NCBI GenBank assembly: GCA_963815045.1 | Contig: CAWFET010000002.1 | Span: forward strand, 1,302,001-1,366,000 | Length of the DNA: 64,000 bases | Reading direction: 5' to 3' | From: DASUPK01 sp963815045 | Lineage (GTDB): Bacteria; Actinomycetota; Thermoleophilia; Solirubrobacterales; 70-9 | Shown: positions 50,670 to 58,905 of the stretch, piece by piece | Layout of the letters: every line of letters begins with the position of its first letter | Position numbering within the stretch: the stretch's first letter is position 1 | The notes under the pieces: generated by a model | Databases searched by the model: none | The model's input: only the letters and a program-made list of their open reading frames with translations | What the model was told of the DNA's origin: nothing | Position numbers and translations under genes: made by a program

Positions 50670-51361
50670 GGCGCCGAATCTTCCCAGAGCGAGGCAAGCT
50701 CCCCCTGCTCGAGGCGCCGCGCCTCCCCCTGACGGAGGTCGCCGAGCTCGAGGGATCCGATCCGGACCCGTCTCAAATCCTCGACCTCGTTCCCGACCGC
50801 CTCGGCCATCCGGCGCACCTGCCGCTTGCGCCCTTCGCGGATCGTCACCTCGATCTCGCGCTCGCCGCCCCGGACGACCTCCGCCGGTGCGCTCGGCCCG
50901 TCCTCGAGCCGGACGCCGCGCCGCAGCCGCTCCAGATCGTGGTCGGAGGGCGGGCGGGCGAGCCGGACGCGGTAGGTCTTGGGGACGCCGTAGCGCGGAT
51001 GGGTGAGCCGGTTGGCGAGCTCGCCGTCGTTCGTGATCAGGATCAATCCGGTCGAGTCGGCGTCGAGCCGGCCGACCGGGTAGAGCCGGCCCTCGGAGTC
51101 CACCAGCTCAGTCACCGCGCGGCGCCTGCCGGGCTCGCGGGCCGTCGAGACGACGCCGGCGGGCTTGTTCACGGCCCAGACCTCCCTCGGCTCCGGCGCC
51201 ACCGCTTTGCCGTTCACGCGGACGTCCGAGCTCTCGTCCACGTCCCGGGCGGGATCGGTGACCACCTCGCCCCCGACCCTGACCTGGCCGTCCGCGATCA
51301 ACCGCTCGGCCGCGCGGCGGGACGCGACACCGGCGTGGGCCAGGTACTTGGCGAGCCTCAC
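50666..51361 (-). CDS. rluB: 23S rRNA/small-subunit pseudouridine synthase RluB family
   Basis: Pseudouridine synthase, 231 aa, with an N-terminal S4 domain (RLAKYLAHAGVASRRAAERL) and a catalytic core whose motif GRLDADSTGLIL carries the essential Asp. EGRKRQVRRMAEAVG at the C-terminal side is typical for RluB/RsuA. GTG 51361 start. In Gram-positives rluB follows scpA-scpB; here two cell-wall hydrolase genes are inserted between. Confidence 0.93.
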   Translation of the reverse strand: MRLAKYLAHAGVASRRAAERLIADGQVRVGGEVVTDPARDVDESSDVRVNGKAVAPEPREVWAVNKPAGVVSTAREPGRRRAVTELVDSEGRLYPVGRLDADSTGLILITNDGELANRLTHPRYGVPKTYRVRLARPPSDHDLERLRRGVRLEDGPSAPAEVVRGGEREIEVTIREGRKRQVRRMAEAVGNEVEDLRRVRIGSLELGDLRQGEARRLEQGELASLWEDSAP

Positions 51362-51383
51362 GCCGCGATTGTGGCCGTGGCGC

Positions 51384-52064
51384 TCAGCAGCCGCCGAGCT
51401 TGGTCAGGTCCGCCCGGTACGTCTGCATGTCGGCGTGAATCCAGTCGCCGTGGGTCTGGCCCTGGAAGCGCGGATCGAGCTCCTTGTAGAACGGCGAGGA
51501 GAGGCTCTCGTTGTGGCCGATCACCTGGTTGACCGGGATCCCGAAGCGGCAGCGCAGCCACTGGACGAGCTGGAGCGAGCCGTTGAGCTGGGCCGGGCGG
51601 CCGAGGATGTCCTGGTCCGAGAAGCCGACATGCTCGACGCCGATGGCGGTCCAGTTGAGGCCGACCGTGTGGCGGCAGCGGATCGTCGGGGGGACGAACT
51701 TGTACGCGGCGCCCGATGCGGCAACGGCGTAGTGCGAGCAGACGTTGGGCAGCTCGTGGAACTCGACGTCCGGCTGGTCGGTGCGGAAGGTGTTGTAGAT
51801 CGTGCTGATGCTGCCGGCCACGGCGTAGTGGATGACGATTGTCTTGGGATTGTTGAGCCGCCACTTGTGTTGGCCGTAGTGGCGTTTGGAGTAGGCGGCC
51901 ATCTCCCGCTTCCGCTTCTTGGGATACGGGATCAGCATCTTGTGGATCGGCGGCTTGGTCGCCGCGGAGGTGGTCGCCGCCGGCGGCTGTGCGCCCGCGC
52001 CCGATCCCGCGCCGGCTCCGATCACGACGGCCATCGCGAACACTGCGATCAGGATCCGGATCAT
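51384..52064 (-). CDS. Exported N-acetylmuramoyl-L-alanine amidase-like protein
   Basis: Predicted secreted amidase_2/PGRP-fold protein of 226 aa, expected to cut the amide between MurNAc and the stem peptide. A signal peptide (MIRILIAVFAMAVVIGAGAG) is followed by an Ala/Thr/Pro linker and a basic patch (YPKKRKREM). Zinc-ligand candidates: His in IVIHYAV, His in RHTVGLNWTAIGVEHVG, and THGDW near the end. GGAGGG precedes the ATG at 52064, 1 nt after the M14 gene stop, so the two are coupled. Confidence 0.83.
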   Translation of the reverse strand: MIRILIAVFAMAVVIGAGAGSGAGAQPPAATTSAATKPPIHKMLIPYPKKRKREMAAYSKRHYGQHKWRLNNPKTIVIHYAVAGSISTIYNTFRTDQPDVEFHELPNVCSHYAVAASGAAYKFVPPTIRCRHTVGLNWTAIGVEHVGFSDQDILGRPAQLNGSLQLVQWLRCRFGIPVNQVIGHNESLSSPFYKELDPRFQGQTHGDWIHADMQTYRADLTKLGGC

Positions 52065-52065
52065 C

Positions 52066-52785
52066 TCAGCGGCCCTCCGCCACGGCCAGCGCGGCGCGCG
52101 CCTGGCGGTCGGCGGCTCTCCCGGTGATGGTCCCCGGCGGCATCTCGACCACGAACGCGGCGCTGCCCGGGAAGGCGTGCATCTCCCAGGTGATCGCCGT
52201 GCCTCGCAGGCCCTTGCCTCTGCAGCTGGTGCGCATGCCGACCAGCTTTGCGTACTCCGCTGCAATCGGCGGTCTCCCCCGGCAGGCCAGCACGGCCCCC
52301 CATGGCTGGTGGTACCAGATCGAGAGATCGGGCTGGATCCGCTCGGCGAACGCCATCACGGCTCGCGTCTCCGGCTCGGAGGCCGGTCTCGGGCCCGGGT
52401 AGTAGCCACTCGATTGTGGGACGTGTCCTTGCCATCGGAAGGGGAAGTTGCGGTTCAGGTCCACCCCGTGCGCGTTCTTGCGGGTGTGTGCCCTCTGCCC
52501 ATCGGGATTAACCGTCTCGATCACCCAGAGTTGCGTGCCGTCGAGCGAGCCGCTCTTCCTTGCCGCCAGGCGCTTGATCGCGGCGGCGATACGCAGGCCC
52601 CCGTGCTCGTCGCCGTGGATCTCGCCCACGACCAGAGCCACCCGGGTTCCGGCCGGATCGCCGAGCTGGACCGCGGTGATCGGCCGCTTCTCGACCGAGT
52701 GGCCGATCACGACGCGCTCGCCGGCTCGTGCGGCGGCCGGCGCCGCCAGCGCAAGGCAGGTCAGGAGCGCGGCCGCCCGCCTCAC
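52066..52785 (-). CDS. Exported M14 zinc carboxypeptidase (MpaA-like)
   Basis: Zinc carboxypeptidase of 239 aa with a signal peptide (about 1-21, ending APAAARA). Zinc and catalytic residues: GEIHGDE (HxxE), NPDG, VDLNRNFPFRW (Asn-Arg substrate motif), IWYHQP (third His ligand), and VVEMPPG (catalytic Glu). The family includes murein peptide amidases; next to the amidase gene it probably trims wall peptides. GTG overlaps the scpB stop by 4 bp. Confidence 0.88.
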   Translation of the reverse strand: MRRAAALLTCLALAAPAAARAGERVVIGHSVEKRPITAVQLGDPAGTRVALVVGEIHGDEHGGLRIAAAIKRLAARKSGSLDGTQLWVIETVNPDGQRAHTRKNAHGVDLNRNFPFRWQGHVPQSSGYYPGPRPASEPETRAVMAFAERIQPDLSIWYHQPWGAVLACRGRPPIAAEYAKLVGMRTSCRGKGLRGTAITWEMHAFPGSAAFVVEMPPGTITGRAADRQARAALAVAEGR

Positions 52786-53357
52786 TCGACCCGCTGCTCA
52801 CCCGCCTTCAGCAGGCGCTCGCGCAGCTCTCGCTCGTCCTCCGGTGTCGGGTCGAACTGCGCGGGGTCGGGCAGCGCGTCCAGGCCGGAGAGCCCGAACA
52901 GCTTCTCGAAGAGCGGTGTCGTGCCGTAGGTGACCGCCCCGAACTGGGTCCGACCCCGCTCCTCGATCATCCCGCGCTCGGTCAGCGAGGCGACCGCGGA
53001 GTCAGAGGAGACGCCGCGAATGCGAGCCACCTCCGGCCGCGAGACGGGCTGCAGATAGGCAACGATCGCGAGCACCTCGGCCTGCGCCTGCGTGAGGGGA
53101 GGCGTGCGGGGCTTGGCCAGCAGGCGGCGGGCCGCGGCCTCCGTCTCCGGGACCGCGGCGAGCGCGAAGCCGCCGGCCACCCGGCGCAGCTGCACTCCCC
53201 GGCCCTCCTCCCTGAGGCTTCGCCCGAGCTCGTCGAGCGCGCCGGCGACGGCCTCCTCCTCCACCTCGATCGCCTCGGCCAGGTCGGCGGGCGAGACCGG
53301 GTCCGGAGAGAGAAAGAGCAGGGCCTCGACCGTCTGGGTCAACCCGTCGAGGGTCAC
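52782..53357 (-). CDS. scpB: Segregation and condensation protein ScpB
   Basis: Kite subunit of the SMC-ScpAB condensin, 191 aa, two winged-helix domains (VEALLFLSPDPVSPADLAEA first; LTQAQAEVLAIVAYLQPVSRPEVARIRGV second, the strongest family motif). GTG start overlapping the end of scpA by 4 bp. SMC itself is encoded 45 kb away at 4.2-7.4 kb. Confidence 0.96.
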   Translation of the reverse strand: MTLDGLTQTVEALLFLSPDPVSPADLAEAIEVEEEAVAGALDELGRSLREEGRGVQLRRVAGGFALAAVPETEAAARRLLAKPRTPPLTQAQAEVLAIVAYLQPVSRPEVARIRGVSSDSAVASLTERGMIEERGRTQFGAVTYGTTPLFEKLFGLSGLDALPDPAQFDPTPEDERELRERLLKAGEQRVE

Positions 53358-54079
53358 TGCGCATGCACCTCGATCCGGCCGAAGGTCTCAGTCTGGGTCC
53401 AGGTCGCCTCGCCGCGGCGGTAGAGCTCGAGCAGGGCGAAGAGCGTGACCGCCTGGGTGAAGCGGTCCTCCTTGCCGAAGGCCTCGTCGAAGTCGAGCGT
53501 CTTCCGCGTTCGCAGCAGGTCCCTGACGATGCCGAGGCGCCGCTGGAGCGTGACGGTGGTGCGGATGTGACGCGTGTCCGGAGCCGGCGGCATCGTGAGC
53601 AGGTCGCCGAGCGCCACGCCGACGCGATCGGGCTCGTAAGCCTGCGTCGCCGCATCGAGCGCGGCCCGCCGCAGCTCGGCCGGCAGGGGCGCCGAGCGGT
53701 ACATGACGCCCCCCTCCCGCTCGAGCCGCTCGCTCAGCATCGTGGCCGCCTGGCTGTAGCGGCGGTACTCAAGCATGCGTGCCAGGAGCTCATCGGCCGC
53801 CTCCTGCGGCCCGAGCTCCTCGTCGCCATCCTCGGTCGGAAGCAGGAGCCGTGACTTGAGCTCGCACAGCGCCGCGATCAGAACCAGGAACTCGGTGACA
53901 GCCTCGAGGTCGAGATCCAGCTCACCGGCCTCCCCCATGTGGTCGACGTAGGCCACCACGATCTCGCCGAGCGGCACCTCGGACAGCGAGATCTCCTCAC
54001 GGAGGAGAACCGCGAGCAGCAGGTCGAAGGGCCCCTGGAATACGTCCAGATCGAGGTCGAGCTCGGCGACCGAGGTCAC
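53354..54079 (-). CDS. scpA: Segregation and condensation protein ScpA
   Basis: Kleisin of the SMC complex, 241 aa. N-terminal FQGPFDLLLAVLLREEISLSEVPL, then EFLVLIAALCELKSRLLLP, linker, and a C-terminal winged helix (DEAFGKEDRFTQAVTLFALLELYRRGE). GTG start at 54079. First gene of an operon running through scpB, two hydrolases, rluB and aroH. Confidence 0.96.
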   Translation of the reverse strand: MTSVAELDLDLDVFQGPFDLLLAVLLREEISLSEVPLGEIVVAYVDHMGEAGELDLDLEAVTEFLVLIAALCELKSRLLLPTEDGDEELGPQEAADELLARMLEYRRYSQAATMLSERLEREGGVMYRSAPLPAELRRAALDAATQAYEPDRVGVALGDLLTMPPAPDTRHIRTTVTLQRRLGIVRDLLRTRKTLDFDEAFGKEDRFTQAVTLFALLELYRRGEATWTQTETFGRIEVHAQ

Positions 54080-54121
54080 GCGGCCACGATAGACGGAGGT
54101 GCGGCTAGCAGCGACGTGCCC

Positions 54122-54919
54122 CTACAGCTTGTGCTTCCGGCACTTCTTCTTGGCCGCCCTTGCCGCGCGGATGTGCTTCTTCTTGCACTTCTTCTTCTTT
54201 GTCTTCGTTGTTGCTGGGGTCCCGGTGCCGACCGGACAGGCGCCCTGGGCGGCCGCGTTGCCGGGGCAGCCGTCCTGGTTCTCGTCGCCGAAGCCGTCAC
54301 CATCGGCGTCGGGCTCGACGACCGCCGATGCGTTCATCACTCCGGTGGTCTGAACGTTGTTGAGGAAGGCGGGCGTCCCGATGGCGGGGTCACCGATCAG
54401 GTGGTGGTAGATCTCCTCGTTACACGCACCGTCTATCGGGGGCGGGTCTGGGCAGGAGGGGTCCTTGTAGGAGAGGCAGAAGGCCCCGGCCGGGGGCACG
54501 TACAGGCCGATGAAGTCGCCCGCGGCGATCGGCAGATGCAATCCGGTGAAGGTCACCCGCGCGTTCGTCGCCGGAATGTCCCGCAGGACGTCCTTCTGCT
54601 CGACGATGAAGTGCTCGGCGCCGCTGGCGGGGTCGGGGCGCAGGACGTCGAGCTTCAGCTGGGTCGCCGTGGTTCCCGCGTAGGTGGTCCACGAGGTGAT
54701 CACGCCGCTCGTGCCCGACTGGAAGCCGAGGCCGCTGTAGACGGAGTCCTGGACGTAGGTCGCGTTCGTGTCACACGCGCCTGTCGGAGCAGGCGGTGCG
54801 GTCTGACCGACCGTCTGTGCCCCTGATGCCGCCGCTGGAGCGACGATGGCGATCGCCACGGTTGCTGCTGCGACTGCTGCCCCCACCTTCCCGGTGGCCC
54901 CTAGGGTCATCGCGGCCAA
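54122..54919 (-). CDS. Secreted protein with Ca-binding-like motif and Lys/Cys-rich tail
   Basis: Exported protein of 265 aa. Signal peptide about 1-34 (VGAAVAAATVAIAIVAPAA). The body is beta-rich. Near the C-terminus, EPDADGDGFGDENQDGC matches a thrombospondin type-3-like calcium-binding repeat. The last residues, KTKKKKCKKKHIRAARAA then KKKCRKHKL, strongly resemble the tail of the delta-60 protein at 25.2 kb although the two bodies are unrelated. Function unknown. It lies between trpS and scpA, an unusual insertion. Confidence 0.75.
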   Translation of the reverse strand: MAAMTLGATGKVGAAVAAATVAIAIVAPAAASGAQTVGQTAPPAPTGACDTNATYVQDSVYSGLGFQSGTSGVITSWTTYAGTTATQLKLDVLRPDPASGAEHFIVEQKDVLRDIPATNARVTFTGLHLPIAAGDFIGLYVPPAGAFCLSYKDPSCPDPPPIDGACNEEIYHHLIGDPAIGTPAFLNNVQTTGVMNASAVVEPDADGDGFGDENQDGCPGNAAAQGACPVGTGTPATTKTKKKKCKKKHIRAARAAKKKCRKHKL

Positions 54920-54958
54920 GCCTACGGACCGTAAGAGCGGTCGTGTGGGGACTTCCCG

Positions 54959-55948
54959 TTAAGAGCGGGGTCCGACGCCGATGGCCGAACGAACGTCCAC
55001 CAGCGTCTCGGCGGCCATCGCGCTCGCCTTCTCCGCGCCACCGGCGAGGATGCGCTCGAGGGCGGCCTCGTCCGGCCGCAGCTCCTCGTAGCGCTCGCGG
55101 ACCGGCGCGAGATAGTCGACGACGGCCTCGGCGACCGCGGCCTTGAAGTCGCCGTAGCCGGAACCCTCGAAGTCGCGCTCGACCTCGTCCTCGGTGACCC
55201 CACGGGCCACGGCCAGGATCTCGATCAGGTTTGCGACGCCGTCCTTGCCATCGCCGCGCCTCACCTCGGAGCCGGAGTCGGTGACCGCGCTCTTGATCTT
55301 CTTGGTGACGGTTTTCGGATCGTCCAGGACGAGAATCGTGCCCGCCTCGGTGCCCCCGGTCGTCGACATCTTGTTCGTCGGCTCCTGGAGATCCATGATC
55401 CGGGCCCCGACCTCCGGGATCCGCGCCTCCGGCACCACCAGGATCTCGCCGAAGCGTTCGTTGAAGCGCCGGGCGATCTCGCGCATCAGCTCGACGTGCT
55501 GGAGCTGGTCGTGACCGACTGGGACCTCCTGGCCGCGGTAGGCGAGGACGTCGGCCGCCATCAGCACCGGATAGAAGAAGAGCCCGGCCGAGACCAGCTC
55601 CTTCTGCTTCGCCGACTTGTCCTTGAACTGGGTCATCCGGTTGAGGTCGCCGTGGGAGGTGACCGCCGCCAGGTACCAGGTCAGCTCCGTGTGCTCGCGG
55701 ACGTCTGACTGGCGGAAGAGGATGCAGCGCTCCGGATCGAGGCCCGCGGCAAGCAGGATCGCCGTCGTGTCGTAGACGCTCTCGCGCAGCTGAACCGGGT
55801 CCCAGGGAACCGTCAGCGCGTGCAGGTCGACGATGCAGAAGATCGCCGGGTCACCGCGATCCTGCCCCTCGACGTACTGGCGGATCGCCCCGATGTAGTT
55901 GCCGAGGTGCTTTCGCCCGGTCGGCTGGATGCCGCTGAAGATGCGCAT
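54959..55948 (-). CDS. trpS: Tryptophanyl-tRNA synthetase
   Basis: Class I aminoacyl-tRNA synthetase charging tRNA-Trp, 329 aa. RIFSGIQPTGRKHLGNYIGA (HIGH-type motif as HLGN), DLHALTVP, VGHDQLQHVEL, and KMSTT (KMSKS equivalent) are present. The C-terminal helical anticodon-binding region is complete. ATG at 55948. It is upstream of the scp operon. Confidence 0.97.
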   Translation of the reverse strand: MRIFSGIQPTGRKHLGNYIGAIRQYVEGQDRGDPAIFCIVDLHALTVPWDPVQLRESVYDTTAILLAAGLDPERCILFRQSDVREHTELTWYLAAVTSHGDLNRMTQFKDKSAKQKELVSAGLFFYPVLMAADVLAYRGQEVPVGHDQLQHVELMREIARRFNERFGEILVVPEARIPEVGARIMDLQEPTNKMSTTGGTEAGTILVLDDPKTVTKKIKSAVTDSGSEVRRGDGKDGVANLIEILAVARGVTEDEVERDFEGSGYGDFKAAVAEAVVDYLAPVRERYEELRPDEAALERILAGGAEKASAMAAETLVDVRSAIGVGPRS

Positions 55949-55968
55949 TGCGGCGAGAGTATGCCCGG

Positions 55969-55986
55969 AGCGGCCTTGTGGCCGCT
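55969..55986. terminator. Hairpin between PPOX gene and trpS
   Basis: AGCGGCC-TTGT-GGCCGCT, 7-bp stem and 4-nt loop, covering the first two transcribed bases... of the stop region of the PPOX gene on the minus strand. The sequence closely matches the end hairpin of the 96-bp repeats (copy B: AGCGGCCTGGTGGCCGCT), so the palindrome occurs in at least three intergenic sites. No T-tract. Confidence 0.6.
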
Positions 55987-56413
55987 AAACGCTCTTGCCC
56001 GTCCAGGGCCCGACCCCGCCGATCCGCTCGGGAGTCGTCCGGATCACGTATCCGGCGGGCGGGTCGTCCATGGGCGGGAACTTCACATCGGGCCCGAGGT
56101 AGACGTGCGCCAGCCGCTGCAGCAGCTCCGCCGCACCGCCCTCCTGGATGCGCGCCGTCCCCCGGACGACCAGGTACTCGGTGAGCCCCATGTCGCTCAG
56201 GGTGTCGGTCTCGATCGAGATCGCGACGCGCCCGTCGCGCTCGACGTTCTTCACCTTCTGGTTGCGCGGCAGGTGCCCGCTGACTATCTCGTCGCCGTCC
56301 ATCCCGACCCAGATGCAGCTCATCTGCGGGGAGCCGTCGGGATTGAGCGTGACCATGTGGGCCAGCCGATCAGACTCGATCAGCCTGCGGGCCTCTGGAT
56401 GAATATCGGCCAT
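55985..56413 (-). CDS. PPOX-class F420/flavin-dependent oxidoreductase
   Basis: Split-barrel flavin/F420-binding protein of 142 aa. Typical pattern: DRLAHMVTLNPDGSPQMSCIWVGMDGDEIV and a RNQKVKNVERDGRVAISI strand. Actinobacterial members of this group often use coenzyme F420 for reduction of small molecules; cofactor choice cannot be read here with certainty. ATG at 56413, 10 bp from the MFS gene stop on the same strand. Confidence 0.88.
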   Translation of the reverse strand: MADIHPEARRLIESDRLAHMVTLNPDGSPQMSCIWVGMDGDEIVSGHLPRNQKVKNVERDGRVAISIETDTLSDMGLTEYLVVRGTARIQEGGAAELLQRLAHVYLGPDVKFPPMDDPPAGYVIRTTPERIGGVGPWTGKSV

Positions 56414-56423
56414 GGCGTGCAGC

Positions 56424-58091
56424 CTATGCCGGTTCGCCGACCGGCTCGGGCTCGCGTTCCCCGGAGCCGTCGAGGTGTTCGGGACAGTGCGCGCACTCGC
56501 CCGCGGTCGCCGCTCCGGGAGCCTCGTATTCGGTCTCGCGCCGCGGGTTCCTGAGGCCGATCCCGGCGATCACACCTCCGATGATCATCAGGATGCCGCC
56601 GGCCGCGAGTCCGAGGTGGAAGGACTTGGTCGAGGCGTCGGTGACCGCGTGGTCGACCGTGGCGGCCTCCGTGGCAGCCAGGTCGGCCGTGTCGGCGGCT
56701 CCGAGCGGCTTGTCCTTCGCCTTCGCAACCGCGCTCTGCGCCTGCGGCGAGAGCTGAGTGCCCGAAAGGTTGTCGTCGATCGTCGAGGTGAAGCTGCCGG
56801 AGATCAGCGCTCCCAGGATTGCGATCGCCAAGAGGCCTGCGATTCGCGAGACACCGTTGTTGATCCCCGAGGCGACCCCGACCTGGTGCTCGGGCACCGA
56901 GTTGAGCGCGGTCGCGGTCAGCGGCGCGACCGTCGCCGAGAGCCCGAGACCGAACACGAGGATCGCGGGCAGAACCTCGGTGACGTAGTCCGGGTGGGAT
57001 CCGACCCGCATCATCATCAGGAGCCCGATTCCGCCGACGATCGGACCTACCGACATGGGCACCCGCGGCCCGATCGCTGTGGAGAGCTTGCCGAACCGCG
57101 GCGAGAGCACGAAGAGGACGAGGGAGACCGGCGTGGTTGCGAGCCCGGCCTCGATCGCGGTATAGCCGGCGGTCTGCTGCAGGAAGAGCGTGATGAAGAA
57201 GAAGGCTCCGATCAGCCCCGAGTAGACGACCAGCGTCTCGATGTTGGTGATCGTGAAGTTCCTGACCTTGAACAGGCTGAGGTCGAGCATCGCGTGGCGG
57301 TAGCGCGACTCCCAGAACACGAAGAAGGCGAAGATCGCGATGCCGGCGATCAGGGAGCCGTAGACCATCGGATCGCCCCAGCCGTGGGTTGGCTGCTGGA
57401 TGAGTGCCATGACCGGCAGGCCGAGGCCGACGGCGGAGCAGATGATCCCGAGCCAGTCGATGTGGCGGTCGGCGTCCGGGTTGACGCTCTCCCTCACGGT
57501 TCGGTGGGCGAGCCACATCGTCACCACGATCAGCGGGACGTTGACCCAGAAGATCGCCCGCCAGGAGATCGCCTCGACCAATGCGCCGCCGCCCGCCGGC
57601 CCGATCACAGTGGCGATCCCGGTCCAGGCGGTCCAGGTGCCCACGGCCCGCCCACGCTCCGCGCCCTCGAAGGTGGCGGCCAGGATCGCCAGTGAGCCGG
57701 GCACCAGCAGGGCGCCGGCGAAGCCCTGGAGCGCCCTGGCCCCGATCAGGACTCCCGTCGATGGCGCGATTGCGCAGAGGATCGAGGTGATGCCGAACAG
57801 CCCGAGGCCGAGGATGAAGATCCGGCGGCGTCCGAACTGGTCGCCCAGTGAGCCACCCACGAGCAGCAGCGACACCAGCGCCAGCAGGTAGGCCTCCACC
57901 ACCCACTGCTGGTCGGCGAGGCCGACTCCGAGATCGTCACTGAGCGCCGGGAGCGCGACGTTGACCACGGTCGCGTCGAGGAAGACGACCGTAGAGCCGA
58001 GGATCGTCGCGACCACGGTGAGCCGATTGCGGCGAGCGTCAGACAAGACTCGAACGAGTTTACGGAGGGCCGTCCGCGGGCCCTCGCGCAT
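56424..58091 (-). CDS. MFS multidrug efflux transporter (DHA2, EmrB/QacA type)
   Basis: Proton-driven drug efflux pump of 555 aa with 14 predicted helices. Motif A-like GGSLGDQFGRRRIF after helix 2, LDATVVNVALPAL in helix 1 (the D1 motif of the DHA2 family) and the motif-C-like WRAIFWVNVP are present. A periplasmic loop (about 450-500) and a hydrophilic C-terminal tail with CAHC are extras. ATG at 58091 gives the family N-terminus; divergent from the polysaccharide deacetylase. Substrate unknown; no regulator is adjacent. Confidence 0.92.
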   Translation of the reverse strand: MREGPRTALRKLVRVLSDARRNRLTVVATILGSTVVFLDATVVNVALPALSDDLGVGLADQQWVVEAYLLALVSLLLVGGSLGDQFGRRRIFILGLGLFGITSILCAIAPSTGVLIGARALQGFAGALLVPGSLAILAATFEGAERGRAVGTWTAWTGIATVIGPAGGGALVEAISWRAIFWVNVPLIVVTMWLAHRTVRESVNPDADRHIDWLGIICSAVGLGLPVMALIQQPTHGWGDPMVYGSLIAGIAIFAFFVFWESRYRHAMLDLSLFKVRNFTITNIETLVVYSGLIGAFFFITLFLQQTAGYTAIEAGLATTPVSLVLFVLSPRFGKLSTAIGPRVPMSVGPIVGGIGLLMMMRVGSHPDYVTEVLPAILVFGLGLSATVAPLTATALNSVPEHQVGVASGINNGVSRIAGLLAIAILGALISGSFTSTIDDNLSGTQLSPQAQSAVAKAKDKPLGAADTADLAATEAATVDHAVTDASTKSFHLGLAAGGILMIIGGVIAGIGLRNPRRETEYEAPGAATAGECAHCPEHLDGSGEREPEPVGEPA

Positions 58092-58146
58092 CCGTGATTT
58101 CCCACCTTGCGCCACCTCCGCAGGAGCGAGAGACTTGCCGGGTTCC

Positions 58147-58902
58147 ATGCGGGCAAGGGCACTATTCATCGCACTGGCGAGCATCGCGCTCGTCGCGGCT
58201 CCGGGAGGCGCAGCACTGGCGAGCCTCGCCAAGACGCGCCCACGGGGCGCCAAGGCCGTGCTGCCGATCGGCTGCACACACGGGGGGGCGCATTTCGTCA
58301 CCAACGGGCCGCGGGGCCGCAAGCGGATCGCGATCGGCTTCGACGACGGCCCGAGCGACTACACGGCGCAGGTCCTCAGGGTCCTGCGCCGCTTCGACTC
58401 GCACGCCACCTTCTTCGAGATCGGCCAGGAGACCGGTGGGCGCGCCCAGATCATGAAGAAGGTCCTTCGCCAGGGAAACGAGATCGGCAACCACTCGCTC
58501 CATCACGAGGCCTACCCCTCCTCGGGCTCGATCCACGAGACCGACCGCCTGATCCGCGGGGCCACCGGTTTTCGGCCCTGCGACTTCCGGCCTCCCGACG
58601 GCGCGGTCAACAGCGGGCTCATCTCCCGCGCACACGCCCAGAATCTCGTCACCGTCAACTGGGAGGTGGACCCGCGCGACTGGGCGACCCCCGGAACGAG
58701 CGCGATCGCCTCGAACGTGATCTCCAACGCCCACAACGGCTCGATCGTCGTCATGCACGACGGCGGCGGCAACCGCAGCGAGACCGTCGCGGCGCTTCCG
58801 GCGATCCTGAGCCACTTCCGCCACCGCGGCTACAGGTTCGTCACGGTGGCCGAGCTGCTCGGCCACAAGTTCATCTATCCGAAGCCGCAACCCACGCAGT
58901 AG
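58147..58902 (+). CDS. Secreted polysaccharide deacetylase (NodB domain)
   Basis: Carbohydrate esterase family 4 protein, 251 aa, removing acetyl groups from a glycan, probably peptidoglycan or an exopolysaccharide. Signal peptide 1-26. NodB motifs: FDDGPS (catalytic Asp and metal Asp), GNHSLHH (metal His pair), FRPPDG, DPRDW and VVMHDGGG (catalytic His). All are intact. ATG at 58147, divergent from the MFS gene (55 bp between). Confidence 0.92.
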   Translation: MRARALFIALASIALVAAPGGAALASLAKTRPRGAKAVLPIGCTHGGAHFVTNGPRGRKRIAIGFDDGPSDYTAQVLRVLRRFDSHATFFEIGQETGGRAQIMKKVLRQGNEIGNHSLHHEAYPSSGSIHETDRLIRGATGFRPCDFRPPDGAVNSGLISRAHAQNLVTVNWEVDPRDWATPGTSAIASNVISNAHNGSIVVMHDGGGNRSETVAALPAILSHFRHRGYRFVTVAELLGHKFIYPKPQPTQ

Positions 58903-58905
58903 GGG

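Noticed and set aside
54300..54420. Transposon or phage remnants
   Set aside because: No transposase, integrase or terminal inverted repeats found here or elsewhere in the window apart from the 96-bp element.
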